Notes: generated by a model from the letters alone, not told the origin. A stretch of 64,000 nucleotides of DNA from Dictyobacter formicarum (GCF_016587435.1 NZ_BNJJ01000005.1:124001-188000); one strand, 5' to 3'. Positions 9,138 through 19,159 are shown, counted from the first letter of the stretch. Translations and numbers: made by a program.

Positions 9138-9521
9138 TTAACGACTATAGGATTTTAGCCCTAAAATAGTCTGCACTTTCTCTGCTAACTCAAGTGGATG
9201 AAATGGCTTGGTCATGTGTTGAACCGCCCCCAGATCGATACTGATGCGCTGGTAAATATCCTCATCGTGTGCAGTAATCATCATTACTGGTATGTCACGT
9301 GTCGCGGGGTCAGTTCGTAAACTCCTACAGATATGATAACCATCCTCTCCTGGCATCATGACATCTAAAATTATCAAATCAGGTAATTGAGAGACCAACA
9401 AACGCTGCAGTTGCCGTCCACTGGCCACGGCCTCTACCTGGTATCCATGACGAGCCAGTACAAATGTGATAATCTCTCGAATCTCCCTGTCATCATCTAC
9501 CACAACTATTCGCTTCGACAT
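9138..9521 (-). CDS. Single-domain response regulator (CheY-like receiver)
   Basis: The 127-aa protein is a bare receiver: acidic pocket VVDDD at residues 7-11, phospho-acceptor Asp53 in LIILDVMMPGEDG, Thr in MMITAHD, and conserved Lys in HMTKPF. There is no output domain. Such proteins relay phosphate from a histidine kinase to a partner protein. No kinase is directly adjacent; the nearest is the GAF-PAS kinase about 3 kb away. All phosphotransfer residues are present, so it should be active. Confidence 0.9.
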   Translation of the reverse strand: MSKRIVVVDDDREIREIITFVLARHGYQVEAVASGRQLQRLLVSQLPDLIILDVMMPGEDGYHICRSLRTDPATRDIPVMMITAHDEDIYQRISIDLGAVQHMTKPFHPLELAEKVQTILGLKSYSR

Positions 9522-9655
9522 ATGCTCTACCTGACTCCCTCACCTTTCTACCATCGCTCTTATTATTATGATACAGATTTCCCGTGAGAAGTACAACTCG
9601 TACTCACAAATACGTTACTGAAGTACATTTTTTTCATGCATTAAAAGATGAAAAG

Positions 9656-9684
9656 TTGACGGACGGCACTTCCTCTGTTATCAT
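9656..9684 (+). promoter_or_regulatory. Promoter for the HTH-GAF gene
   Basis: TTGACG (9656-9661) and TATCAT (9679-9684) are 17 bp apart, 58 bp before the start codon at 9743. Confidence 0.6.
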
Positions 9685-9742
9685 ATGCTCCAGGATCCAA
9701 TATCGATCTATTTAGTAGCAGTAGCAAAAGAGGTGGAAAGAC

Positions 9743-10744
9743 ATGGTCACCCCTCCTCCTTCATGGTCAAGCGTCCTGCAGGGGATCATTAAATCATCTG
9801 GCGAACGCCAGCGTTTATCATCCGCACTGGGTGTGACAAGCATGACGCTGTCACGCTGGGCCAGTGGAGAATCCAAACCTCAAAAGCAGCATTTAATCCA
9901 TTTACTTCAAGTTGTAAATGCAAACCAGAGGCCCGAATTGCTGGAGGCGCTTGAGCAGCACTACCCCGATATCCAGTCCTGGTTGACGGAAGATAGCTCT
10001 GAGCATATTCCATCGGAATTTTTTGCGCAAGTATTAAATATACGTACCACAACAACTGAAAGTTTGCGTTTCTGGCGTATCAGCGAGCTGGTTCTAAAGC
10101 AAGCACTAGCTCAGCTAGATCCCAATAAACTGGGTATGGCGGTCAAACTCGTACAGTGCATGCCGCCCAGTCTTGGCGATAAGATTCGCAGTCTGCGTGA
10201 GCGCGCTGGCAAAGGTACGCCACCCTGGACAGCCGACCTGGAACATGATGTGCTCTTCCTGGGCCTGGAATCGCTCTCGGGTTATGCAGTCGAGGTGCGT
10301 CATATCGTCAGCGATGATGATTTGCGCCTGAGTAAAACCTTCCCAGCCATCCAGGACTCCTTTGAGGTCAGCGCTGCAGTCCATCCTATCCGTTTTGAGG
10401 GCCAGATCGCCGGTTGTTTGCTGGCATCCAGTACCCAGGCTGGCTATTTTTCACAGCAACGCCTCAACCTCCTATCGACATTTAGCGATCTGATTTCGCT
10501 GGCATTTGAAAAAGAAGATTTTTATCCATCTCATATGATCGAGCTACGCGTCATGCCTAAACCAGAGGTACAAAGGCCGATCCTGGCTCATTTTCGACAG
10601 CGAGTAACGAATAAGTTTCAGCAGGCTATGCAGCAGCAACAGCATTTTAGCAACGCAGAAATTGAGCTGAGTGCCTGGAAAGAACTGGAGGCCGAGTTAC
10701 TGGCCTACAACACAACGCAGACAGATGTATATAAACACCAGTAA
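9743..10744 (+). CDS. HTH (XRE-like) plus GAF-like regulator
   Basis: ATG follows GAGGTGGAAAG. The 333-aa protein begins with a helix-turn-helix of XRE style (about residues 10-60: LSSALGVTSMTLSRWASG) and continues with a region read as a GAF-type sensor fold (about 140-265: DVLFLGLESLSGYAVEVRHI through LLSTFSDLISLAFE). The C terminus is a Gln-rich helical tail. The likely role is a cytoplasmic transcriptional regulator responding to a small molecule or redox state. It is convergent with the NtrC-like gene, 15 bp apart. The target is unknown. Confidence 0.7.
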   Translation: MVTPPPSWSSVLQGIIKSSGERQRLSSALGVTSMTLSRWASGESKPQKQHLIHLLQVVNANQRPELLEALEQHYPDIQSWLTEDSSEHIPSEFFAQVLNIRTTTTESLRFWRISELVLKQALAQLDPNKLGMAVKLVQCMPPSLGDKIRSLRERAGKGTPPWTADLEHDVLFLGLESLSGYAVEVRHIVSDDDLRLSKTFPAIQDSFEVSAAVHPIRFEGQIAGCLLASSTQAGYFSQQRLNLLSTFSDLISLAFEKEDFYPSHMIELRVMPKPEVQRPILAHFRQRVTNKFQQAMQQQQHFSNAEIELSAWKELEAELLAYNTTQTDVYKHQ

Positions 10745-10759
10745 TCGTACCTTTCCAGG

Positions 10760-12157
10760 TTAGTCAATATTGTGTTTCTTCATCAAGTAACGTAACTGAT
10801 CTACCTTGGTCATGCCAAGTAGCTCGGCCGCCTGTGCGCGGCTGTGTTTTGCCGTTTCCAGTGCCCAGCGTATCATGTGCTTTTCAAAACGGGCAATGAT
10901 ATCGTCTAACGAGATAGCGCCGACTGGCCGTGTATTTAACCATTGTTCCCAGGGATCATTCAACCTCATACTGTAAGGATCAGTCTGGCCCACAATTTCC
11001 TGGGGCAGATGCACTGGCAATAATTCTTCACTGCTACTTAAAATCATCGCCCGTTCAATTACATTTTTTAGTTCTCTTATATTACCCGGCCAGCGATAAG
11101 CAAGCAGGAGACGTTGGGCTTCGGGCGAGATACGATGCACATTGCGCCCCATCGTCTTATTGAAATCAGCGATAAAGCGTGTGGCAAACAATAAGATGTC
11201 ACCGGGACGCTCGCGCAAAGGCGGTAAAGTGATGGTCAAAACCGCAAAACGAAAGTAGAGATCAGAACGGAACGAACCATCGGCTTTCGCCTGCTCAAGA
11301 TCTCGATTGGTGGCTGCCAGCACGCGCACGTTAAGCGTGACCTCTTTATTGCCACCCAGACGAAAGAAAGAACGCGTCTCCAGTACGCGTAACAATTTCG
11401 CCTGCATATCCAATGGCATCTCACCAACTTCATCCAGAAACAGGGTGCCACCTTCAGCCAGTTCGAGCAGGCCGCGCTTCTGCTTCTTGGCATCAGTAAA
11501 GGCATAGGGCTCATAGCCAAACAGCTCGCTTTCCAATAAGTGGCTGGCAATGGCGGCACAATTGAGCGCATGAAAAGGGCCAGTACTGCGAGCGCTCTGC
11601 TCATGAATGGCATGGGCTACCACCTCCTTACCAGTGCCGCTCTCGCCCATGATCAAAACAGAGGCATCGCTACGGGCTACCCGGGCGACCAGATCAAACA
11701 CTTCTCGCATGCGTTCACTATGCCCAACCACATAGTTGAAATGATAATTATCACTACGTTCTTTGCGCAACTGCCGCAACTCACGCGACATCGCGCTGGT
11801 TTCAAATGCCCGCTGCACCACTAACAATAATTCATCCAGATCAAATCCCTTGAGCAAATAGTCCGAGGCGCCTAACTTCATAGCCGCAACCGCGGTCTGC
11901 ACATCCCCATGGGCTGTTAGAATTACCACAGGAATATCTACGTCGAACTTGCGGATCTGGGATAGCACCTCCAGACCGCTCAGCCTGGGTAGGCGCAAAT
12001 CTAGCAATACCAGATCGATGGTTTGCCGCTGCAATGCCGCCAGTCCAGCTTCGCCGTCAGACTCGGTAAAAACATCATAGCTATGGCGCTTTAAAAAACG
12101 TGCGAACTGATGTGGCAAATAAGGTTCATCATCGATAATGAGAATTGCTAAGCTCAT
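10760..12157 (-). CDS. NtrC-like response regulator with altered GAFTGA loop
   Basis: Three parts are clear in 465 aa. The receiver (1-120) has Asp53 in LVLLDLRLPRLSG. The AAA+ domain (about 140-375) has Walker A GESGTGKE, Walker B GGTLFLDEVGEMPLD and the arginine-finger region FRSDLYFR. The C terminus is a Fis-type helix-turn-helix (SRAQAAELLGMTKVDQLRYL). In sigma-54 activators the loop GAFTGA contacts sigma-54; here the same place reads YAFTDA in GYEPYAFTDAKKQKRG. I infer it may not activate sigma-54 in the standard way. Its kinase lies directly upstream, 42 bp away, so the pair is a two-component system. Confidence 0.9.
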   Translation of the reverse strand: MSLAILIIDDEPYLPHQFARFLKRHSYDVFTESDGEAGLAALQRQTIDLVLLDLRLPRLSGLEVLSQIRKFDVDIPVVILTAHGDVQTAVAAMKLGASDYLLKGFDLDELLLVVQRAFETSAMSRELRQLRKERSDNYHFNYVVGHSERMREVFDLVARVARSDASVLIMGESGTGKEVVAHAIHEQSARSTGPFHALNCAAIASHLLESELFGYEPYAFTDAKKQKRGLLELAEGGTLFLDEVGEMPLDMQAKLLRVLETRSFFRLGGNKEVTLNVRVLAATNRDLEQAKADGSFRSDLYFRFAVLTITLPPLRERPGDILLFATRFIADFNKTMGRNVHRISPEAQRLLLAYRWPGNIRELKNVIERAMILSSSEELLPVHLPQEIVGQTDPYSMRLNDPWEQWLNTRPVGAISLDDIIARFEKHMIRWALETAKHSRAQAAELLGMTKVDQLRYLMKKHNID

Positions 12158-12199
12158 AGATATACCTCTACCTCTGTCGTATCTGGATAAATGAAAGGA

Positions 12200-14644
12200 T
12201 TAAACATCTTTTTCGCTGACATCAAAAGGTGAAGCGTGAGGATGTTCGGCAATTACGTCGCCTGTAACATAGGGCATGCGAATCGCTATCGTGGCTCCAT
12301 AGCCATACTGACTCTCGATCCGTAGATACCCCCCATGGTCTTCGATCAACCTGCGTGTAATTGCCAGTCCCAATCCGATACCATGGGCTTTCGTGGTATA
12401 GAAAGGTTGAAAGATGTACTTCAACTGCTCAGGTGCGATACCAACACCAGTATCCATGATCAATATCTCTAGCCATTGGTCAACACGAAATTCTTTCTGG
12501 CTGACATGCTTATCAATGAGCCAGGCATAGGCATTGCCAGCGATGCCTGGCGTACCCGAGGGACGCTGGGTAGGTGGACAATCTGAGCCAGCGGTATCAT
12601 AAATCGCCCGCTCAGTCGAGATGCAATGGCACTCCAGAGTCAATACGCCACCGTCGGGCATGGCCTGAATGGCATTCAATGAGAGATTTAAAATTGCCTG
12701 CTCCATCTGAGCAGTATCGACCCAGATAGGAGGAAGCTCATCAAAAATGCGGTGGATCTCAACGTTGGCTTCGGCACATTGATTTTGCAGCAGCGCCAAC
12801 ACTTGCTCACAAAGATCAACAATATCACAGCGGATGCGATGTAGCTGGCGTGGCCTGGCAAAGAGCAATAAATCACGCACAATACTGTCCAGGCGCTCAA
12901 CCTCTTTAAGCACAACGCTGGTAGATTCCTGAATCCAGGCCTGTTGCTCAACTGCCCGGATAGGGGTAGGAGCATCGCCCTCCTCCTCGATCAATAGATC
13001 ATTGTGGAGCATCTGGATCGAGGTTTTAATAGAGGCCAATGGGTTGCGCACTTCATGGGCCACGCTGGCCGCCATCTCTCCCAGCGATGCCAGACGATCC
13101 AGCCGTCGTCGCTCTTCCTCCAACTTGTGCATGGTGGTGACATCGGTAAACGTGGTCAACAGCCCCATCTGTGTACCACTATCGTCATACAGGGGCCGCA
13201 TATCCACTTCCAATACGAGCTCACGCTCATAACGATCCATGGTCACAACAGTCTCGCTCTGGACTTCACCAATATGCATACCAACCAGAAAAGCTTCTTG
13301 TTGCCGATCAGGCAGGGCACGATTCACGGCAGCGGCCGCGTGAGAACCATGGTTGGCACGCAGATCGAGAATTTTTTGCAGGGGCTGGCCCAGCACTTCG
13401 TAGGGATGATAACCCAGAATGATGGCAGCGGCTCGATTGAAAGTATGAATACAACCAGTTTGATCAGTGGCGATCAGTCCGCTGGGCACGCTTTCCAGGA
13501 TTAACTCATGCAAGCGCTGGTCTTCCAGTACCTGACGCAACAGGCGACGCGCCTCGTTACGCGCTACTACAACCTCGTCCACCAGGTATCTGTTCTCCAG
13601 AGCAGCACTAGCCTGGCTGGCCACCACCTGGAGCAGAGCGATTTCTGATTGGCGCATCTTCCAGGGGCGATAATAGCCACCCACAATACAGCCAAAGATA
13701 GGCGCTGGGAGAGCCGTCTCGGTACTATCTCTGTATTTTTTCTCCAGGCGCTCACCCGCAGAGCGCTCTAGAGGTTGATTCCGCAACAGCGGAATAGCAA
13801 AAAAGGTCTTGACGCGCTCTGGCAGTTCTTCAAAGTAATCATGCACATAAGCGTGTTTTCCATCCCCTGGGCGCTCAATCACCAGGGGCATGAGCGAACG
13901 CTGTTCCCGGAAACGTTGAAAGAGCAGGCTGCGCAGCCTGGGCGTCAACCAGTTCGTACCAGTGACATCTGTATCGGGTTCTAGCAGTTCGCATAGCTCT
14001 ACCCCTGCAATCTCTCGCGTACGTTGCAGCACAGCACTGCGCAAACGCTCAGCCTCAAATAAAGAGCCATTCATTTGACTACTAATGCTGTTCAACAGAG
14101 ACAGTTCATGGATACGTTCTCGATCTCGTTCCAACAGCCTGGCGTTCTCTAAAAGGAGCGCCACGACGCCAGCTACGGCCTCAATAGAATCATCTAAATC
14201 TCCAGACCAGCCAGCCGGATAGTCTATCTCATCTTCATCAGGCCCACGTAGCAACACCATCACGCCGATCGCACGCTGGCGATAGAGCAGGGGTACGGCC
14301 AGCAGCGTAGGAGACAACACCGGACGCAAGATGACCCGGCGCTCACGCCACGCACGGGCCTCGGGCTCATCGCTCTGCACATCAATTGGATTAACATGGG
14401 CCACCGCTAACAGCGCTGCCGACCACCCCGGAAGATCATCAAATGAACCAGAAGCAAGCTGTAATGTCTCACCAACCAGTAGATAGAGGAGTACACACCG
14501 GCACTGTAGCAGTGCCACTAACCGCCGTGGCAGGCTATCGCGCAATGTACGATAATCGGTGACTGCGCTAAAGTTAGTAAGCAGTGTTTTTATAATAGTT
14601 GGTATATCCAATTGGTCGGAATATTGCTCCACATCCATCGTCAC
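12200..14644 (-). CDS. Multi-sensor histidine kinase (GAF-GAF-PAS-HisKA-HATPase)
   Basis: In 814 aa the order is: GAF-like domain (about 25-175), second GAF-like domain (about 195-365), PAS domain (about 380-505, with the ILESVPSGLIATDQTG start typical of PAS), dimerisation helix with phospho-acceptor His530 in SVAHEVRNPLASI, and an HATPase domain with N box LSLNAIQAMPDGG, DTGVGIAP and GIGLGLAITRRL. No membrane segment is seen, so it is a cytoplasmic NtrB-style sensor. A roughly 40-residue insert rich in Pro and Ser (TAGSDCPPTQRPSG) lies between the N box and DTGVGI. It precedes the NtrC-like gene on the same strand. GTG at 14644 is used; an ATG two codons later is equally placed behind GAGGCGG. 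Confidence 0.92.
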   Translation of the reverse strand: MTMDVEQYSDQLDIPTIIKTLLTNFSAVTDYRTLRDSLPRRLVALLQCRCVLLYLLVGETLQLASGSFDDLPGWSAALLAVAHVNPIDVQSDEPEARAWRERRVILRPVLSPTLLAVPLLYRQRAIGVMVLLRGPDEDEIDYPAGWSGDLDDSIEAVAGVVALLLENARLLERDRERIHELSLLNSISSQMNGSLFEAERLRSAVLQRTREIAGVELCELLEPDTDVTGTNWLTPRLRSLLFQRFREQRSLMPLVIERPGDGKHAYVHDYFEELPERVKTFFAIPLLRNQPLERSAGERLEKKYRDSTETALPAPIFGCIVGGYYRPWKMRQSEIALLQVVASQASAALENRYLVDEVVVARNEARRLLRQVLEDQRLHELILESVPSGLIATDQTGCIHTFNRAAAIILGYHPYEVLGQPLQKILDLRANHGSHAAAAVNRALPDRQQEAFLVGMHIGEVQSETVVTMDRYERELVLEVDMRPLYDDSGTQMGLLTTFTDVTTMHKLEEERRRLDRLASLGEMAASVAHEVRNPLASIKTSIQMLHNDLLIEEEGDAPTPIRAVEQQAWIQESTSVVLKEVERLDSIVRDLLLFARPRQLHRIRCDIVDLCEQVLALLQNQCAEANVEIHRIFDELPPIWVDTAQMEQAILNLSLNAIQAMPDGGVLTLECHCISTERAIYDTAGSDCPPTQRPSGTPGIAGNAYAWLIDKHVSQKEFRVDQWLEILIMDTGVGIAPEQLKYIFQPFYTTKAHGIGLGLAITRRLIEDHGGYLRIESQYGYGATIAIRMPYVTGDVIAEHPHASPFDVSEKDV

Positions 14645-14883
14645 GCCCGCCTCGCTTCTTCATCCAATATGTTATTCCATCCTTCATCAGTAGAGGCATA
14701 TTTAAGTGAGGATCACGTCCTACTATACCAGAATAGCTGTTTTTTTGCATCAACACTTAACATTTATGAAGATATTGTCATATTTAGCACATTAGCTATC
14801 GCTGCCCCCTGACCTCACAACGCATACACGTTGCCAGTATAGCTACAATGATTTAGAATACACACAAATATGGTCCTGATTTT

Positions 14884-15594
14884 ATGGACAAAGGGGATCA
14901 ATTACAAAATATGGCACAGATAAGGAAACTACCACCAGCAGCGCCACAACCACGGGAAGCACAGCCAGCCAAAGTGGCCCCGCTCTGGGTTTCTACCGTC
15001 GCAACACTGGTATTTGGTATACTCTATGCTATTTTGCCGGAGCATATTACCCTGGGTCCAAGCTGGTTGCCGCTGGTGCTTGAGCTCGTAATTATTCTGC
15101 CAGGCACCACTGCTTCTCTAATACGACATCCACTTTCAGCGCGCACGAATCGAGTGCTGGCTTTTTGTCTGTTGGGAATAACTACCACCGCCTTAATCAT
15201 TGGCGTAATCCTCTTGATTACGACCTTGCCGGAACGGCATGAGGGGAGGGAAGCTATTAGCCTGCTGCGTACCGGTGCGTTGTTGTGGATCTCCAATGTC
15301 CTGGTGTTTGGACTCTGGTATTGGGAAATAGATGGCGATGGCCCACATAAGCGTGCCACCGCCGGACATCAGGCCGCTGACTTTTTATTTCCGCAGCAGG
15401 CCGATGGCAACACGCATAACTGGATCCCTCACTTCGTTGATTATCTCTTTTTGGGTTTCACGGCAGCAATCGCTCTGAGTCCGGCCGACACCTATCCTTT
15501 AAGTCGTCGTGCCAAGGCGTTAATGATGGTCGAGGCGCTGATCGCGATGACCATTTTGACAATATTGATCGGGCGTGCCATCAATATTATTTAG
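14884..15594 (+). CDS. Membrane protein, DUF1345-like
   Basis: The 236-aa product has a Pro/Ala-rich N terminus followed by about five to six hydrophobic helices (for example VSTVATLVFGILYAIL and LTILIGRAINII at the end). The pattern of a central WISNVLVFGLWYWEIDGDGP helix with an adjacent acidic motif, and a late DYLFLGFTAAIALSPADTYP block, is what I recall for DUF1345 family membrane proteins, whose function is unknown. A second possible start lies at an internal ATG (residue 10). It converges on the cytosine deaminase gene. Confidence 0.65.
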   Translation: MDKGDQLQNMAQIRKLPPAAPQPREAQPAKVAPLWVSTVATLVFGILYAILPEHITLGPSWLPLVLELVIILPGTTASLIRHPLSARTNRVLAFCLLGITTTALIIGVILLITTLPERHEGREAISLLRTGALLWISNVLVFGLWYWEIDGDGPHKRATAGHQAADFLFPQQADGNTHNWIPHFVDYLFLGFTAAIALSPADTYPLSRRAKALMMVEALIAMTILTILIGRAINII

Positions 15595-15657
15595 CCCGAA
15601 CAACGACGACGTGCTACCAATTGGTAGCAGGATAAATCCTTTGCCTGGATAGACGGC

Positions 15658-16959
15658 TTACTCAGATTGGGGACGAAAGGTGATGACCTGCTCGTCCTGC
15701 TGCGTAGCTTCTCCACGCCGGAGCAGACTGCGCGCCGGGGTAGTCGAGGCGACCTGACGACCATGTTTGAAAACATATAGGCGCGACGGCAGCAGGCGTA
15801 GGGCCTCAAACGCCGTTGGAGCATCCAGCAACAGAAAATCTGCTGGCTTGCCTTCTTCAATACCATAGCGATCCTGAATACGTAGGGCTCGCGCAGCGTT
15901 GGTAGTAATCAAATCCAACACGGCATCAATCTCGTCGTAGCCACTCATGTGGCAGAGAAAGAGGGCCAGTTGCGCTGCCGCCAGCATATCGCCTCGTCCC
16001 ATGGGAAACCAGGGGTCCATGATAGAGTCATGACCAAGCGCCACATTGACGCCGCCGGCCAGCAACTCTTTGACACGCGTAATACCGCGCCGTTTGGGAT
16101 ACGTGTCGAAACGACCCTGTAACACTACGTTGTCAAAAGGATTGGCCACTACATTCATCTGCGCGCGGGCCAGCAGGCCAATCAGTTTAAAGGCATACGC
16201 ATTGTCATACGAGTGCATCGCGGTACAGTGGCTGGCAGTCACACGCCCTTGCCAGTTTTGCTCAATGGTGTCAGCCGCCATAACCTCAGTGAAACGTGAC
16301 AGTGGATCATCGGTTTCATCGCAATGGCAGTCGATATCGCGATTGAACTCTTTAGCCAGATCAAAAACGTAGTGCACATCTTCCAATCCCATATCGCGCG
16401 TCCATTCATAGTGTGGAATGCCACCCACCACATCACAACCCAGCTCCATGGCCTGACGCATCAAAGCACGTCCATTGGGAAAAGAAAGGATACCATCCTG
16501 GGGAAAAGCCACCAGTTGCAGATTACAAATATCGCGTACCTCTTCACGCACCTCCAGCAAAGCGCGCAGGGCCGTTAAATTTGGATCACAAACATCTACA
16601 TGGCTACGAATGTGCAGCGTGCCCTGGGCCACTTCCCATTGAATCTCTTCCAACGCCCTCCGCTTCACATCCTCGTGCGTCAAATCTGGTTTGCGCTCAC
16701 TCCAGATCTGAATACCCTCGAGCAATGTTCCCGAAGCGTTGTAGCGCGGCTGTCCTACCGTCAAAACAGCATCCAGATGGACGTGGGCATCAATAAAAGG
16801 CGGCGACAGCAAACGTCCCTCGGCATCAATCTCTTGACGCGCCGTAGCAGACGCCAGGTCAGGCGCAATACGTGCAAACATCCCATCCTGTATAGCAATA
16901 TCTACCAGTTCGCTGCGACGCTGCAAGCGCGCATGGCGAATCAATACATCATATGGCAT
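15658..16959 (-). CDS. codA: Cytosine deaminase / related amidohydrolase
   Basis: The protein (433 aa from the second ATG, correctly spaced behind AGAAAGGA) is a metal-dependent amidohydrolase. Metal-ligand motifs are visible: HVHLD near residue 60, HCDETDDP near 220, and ALGHDSIMDPW near 316. In CodA these surround the catalytic iron/zinc and the HCDE-type Glu that protonates the ring. It deaminates cytosine to uracil (some relatives act on isoguanine or creatinine-like rings). It lies downstream of an NCS1 permease gene on the same strand, exactly the codB-codA order, which supports pyrimidine salvage. Length matches the family (about 425 aa). Confidence 0.88.
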   Translation of the reverse strand: MPYDVLIRHARLQRRSELVDIAIQDGMFARIAPDLASATARQEIDAEGRLLSPPFIDAHVHLDAVLTVGQPRYNASGTLLEGIQIWSERKPDLTHEDVKRRALEEIQWEVAQGTLHIRSHVDVCDPNLTALRALLEVREEVRDICNLQLVAFPQDGILSFPNGRALMRQAMELGCDVVGGIPHYEWTRDMGLEDVHYVFDLAKEFNRDIDCHCDETDDPLSRFTEVMAADTIEQNWQGRVTASHCTAMHSYDNAYAFKLIGLLARAQMNVVANPFDNVVLQGRFDTYPKRRGITRVKELLAGGVNVALGHDSIMDPWFPMGRGDMLAAAQLALFLCHMSGYDEIDAVLDLITTNAARALRIQDRYGIEEGKPADFLLLDAPTAFEALRLLPSRLYVFKHGRQVASTTPARSLLRRGEATQQDEQVITFRPQSE

Positions 16960-17021
16960 AGCCATTCCTTTCTAAGTTTCATAGCTCTTCTCACCGGATC
17001 AAACCAATCCAGGCATAACAA

Positions 17022-17054
17022 AAGGGCATCCCTCTCAAGTGAGAGATACCCCTT
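17022..17054 (-). terminator. Imperfect hairpin between permease and deaminase genes
   Basis: AAGGGGTATCTCTC and GAGAGGGATGCCCTT on the minus strand pair imperfectly around a 4-nt loop and are followed by TTGTT. This could be a weak terminator or a processing/attenuation site that lowers codA relative to codB. Confidence 0.45.
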
Positions 17055-17146
17055 ATGGTATCTGTAAAAGGCACGAATAGGCAAATTGCAGACAGAAATA
17101 AACGTCACGCTATTAATAGCATACTTTTACATCAAGTTATTAATAA

Positions 17147-18532
17147 CTAGCGACCAGTCTGTTTGAGCTCAATCGGGCGCAGGATAAGAAAAGCTACCGC
17201 GGCAAAAATCACTCCTAGCTCAAAGCCAACGTCCATACCATTCAGCGCATGTGAGACAATGCCAGTAAACAGATACTGCGACGCACCTAGCCAGACGCCG
17301 ACCAGGCCCAGAAACATCGCGACAATCGCGGCCCAACCAACTGGCAACTTGCTGCGAGTATTCCAGTCATCGAGATTATATGTTCCTTTACGGAAAACAA
17401 AATGCTCCAGGATCAAGATAATCGCCCAGGGTCCTAGCCAGTAAGCGATCAGCAGCAAGAAATTACTCAACGTTTCGCTGAAATTTGCGGCCAGAGGGAT
17501 CGCAATTAGAACATAGATCACCGCACCAATCAGCGTCCAGACCGCACGATTGACGCGTTGGAATGAACGCCCCAATACCTGAATGGTCAGACCAAGGCTG
17601 TAGTCATTAGGAATGTTATTGGCCACGACACTTAACGCAAGTAAGACCAGAATAAATGTTCCCAGGCCACCCAGGGGTTTTAGGACCAGGGCCAGAGCGC
17701 CACCGGTACTGGAAGCATTGTAGGCGGCGACTGTGGTTAAACCAAGTCCAAAGGTCTCCAATAGGATACAAGGAATGGTAACACCCAGGAAGGTCAACCA
17801 GAACACACGGCTGGCGGCAGTCTCTTCCGGCTGGTTGACATTATAATCGGCTGCGTATGAGCTCCAGCCAGTTGCGAAGCCATAAATGGCGCCACCGAAA
17901 GAGATCAAACCGGCCAGCGTGCCCAGACTAAAAGCTGGCGCGGGCACCGCCACAAAATGAGGGCCCGACAGCACAATCATTAAGGCAAAAATAATGGCCA
18001 TGGGAATCCAGGCGTAGCGCTCGTAACGATGAACATATTTATATCCATAGATACTCACAAAGGTGGTCAGGATGGCGATAATCAGGATACCAACCCATGG
18101 CGGAACCACCCCGTTGCTCAGAGCGTTCACCAACTGACCGCCCACGATCACATTGACCGCAGACCAGCCAATACAGGCAGCGATGTTGAAGAAAGCCATA
18201 ATGACGGTTCCCCACCAGCCAAAAGAGAAACGGGTAATCGTCATCTGGCGCAGGCCCAGCTTGGGTCCCAGTGTAGAGAAAAACGCAACAGGAAGCACAC
18301 CTAAGATGTTAAATATAACGATGATTGCCACGCTTTGCCAGAAACCCAGTTTGAAGAGAGGAATAGCCAGAGCGCCCAGTGCAATGGTTGAGAGCACCAG
18401 GTTTGCAGATAACCACATCGTAAAATTATCGAAGATGCGTACGTGTGTCCTGGCCTTAGGAGATACACGCTCAATACCGTGTGTCTCGATCCCCTTCTCA
18501 TCAATCGGGGTTTCAATCGTATCTGTAGCCAA
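17147..18532 (-). CDS. codB: NCS1 family cytosine/purine permease
   Basis: I place the start at a TTG (18532) because AAAGGAG sits nine bases before it and the extra upstream residues do not look like the family. This gives 461 aa, close to the usual size. About twelve hydrophobic helices are present; the N-terminal segment has FDNFTMWLSANLVLSTIALG, like the conserved first helix of NCS1 carriers, and helix 3 carries FSFGWWGTVIMAFFNIAACI-type sequence. It imports a nucleobase such as cytosine by cation symport across the inner membrane. It is the first gene of the codB-codA unit and faces a PucR-type regulator gene. Confidence 0.86.
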   Translation of the reverse strand: MATDTIETPIDEKGIETHGIERVSPKARTHVRIFDNFTMWLSANLVLSTIALGALAIPLFKLGFWQSVAIIVIFNILGVLPVAFFSTLGPKLGLRQMTITRFSFGWWGTVIMAFFNIAACIGWSAVNVIVGGQLVNALSNGVVPPWVGILIIAILTTFVSIYGYKYVHRYERYAWIPMAIIFALMIVLSGPHFVAVPAPAFSLGTLAGLISFGGAIYGFATGWSSYAADYNVNQPEETAASRVFWLTFLGVTIPCILLETFGLGLTTVAAYNASSTGGALALVLKPLGGLGTFILVLLALSVVANNIPNDYSLGLTIQVLGRSFQRVNRAVWTLIGAVIYVLIAIPLAANFSETLSNFLLLIAYWLGPWAIILILEHFVFRKGTYNLDDWNTRSKLPVGWAAIVAMFLGLVGVWLGASQYLFTGIVSHALNGMDVGFELGVIFAAVAFLILRPIELKQTGR

Positions 18533-18636
18533 GGATGAAAACTCCTTTGTAAAAAAAAGACAAACGCTGCTGAATGCCAAAAAAGCCATACAGAGACTGT
18601 ACGGCGATGTACAAAAATATTCGGGACTATATACTA

Positions 18637-18667
18637 ATTATAACAGGATCAGATTATAGATTGTCAA
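18637..18667 (-). promoter_or_regulatory. Promoter of the codB-codA unit
   Basis: On the minus strand TTGACA (18667-18662) precedes TGTTATAAT, an extended -10 (TATAAT at 18642-18637), with a 19-bp spacer; the extended -10 could offset the long spacer. It lies about 105 bp before the TTG start. No gene is seen between 18533 and 19159; a 91-codon frame at 18727-19002 has no ribosome binding site or protein-like pattern. Confidence 0.55.
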
Positions 18668-18984
18668 CTAAATAATAAGACGCAAATTCTTATGATATGA
18701 ATAACTATACATAATGAGGATGGCTATTGATGGATATATTGTACAATTGTCTCAGTAAACACGTTTCACACCAGAAAAACCCGACCAAATACACAACCAG
18801 TAAAAAAAACACAAGATTTGACAGTAAAGCACACATTGATCTAGCTCCGCCGGATCATTTTTTGTTTGATTTTCTAATGAAAATGTTTAAGAGAAGGTTA
18901 AACTCTAGACGTAGCGAAAGAAAATGGGTACAATGGCTCATATATAGTTATGGACGGAGTATCCATATGAACCTAACCTATAAA

Positions 18985-19030
18985 GGGCGATCAATGGTGT
19001 AATACTCCTAAAAACACCAATTGATCGCCC
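18985..19030. repeat. Intergenic inverted repeat between codB and the PucR-type gene
   Basis: GGGCGATCAATGGTGT (18985-19000) and ACACCAATTGATCGCCC (19014-19030) are inverted copies with one bulged A around a 13-nt spacer. There is no T run on the plus side. It may be a hairpin or an extended operator in the codB/regulator divergent region. Confidence 0.6.
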
Positions 19031-19159
19031 ATCAACACATCAGGGTACATACGGGCCATACAAAGGCAAGGGCGCATATACAACAGCCACGGTTTCAACG
19101 ATTGCAGCGGTGGTGACAGACGCACACCTGTGCTATCATTTGTCAAATCAGGAGGTTGC

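Noticed and set aside
18727..19002. 91-codon frame between codB and the PucR-type gene
   Set aside because: No ribosome binding site, odd composition, and it overlaps the inverted repeat at 18985.
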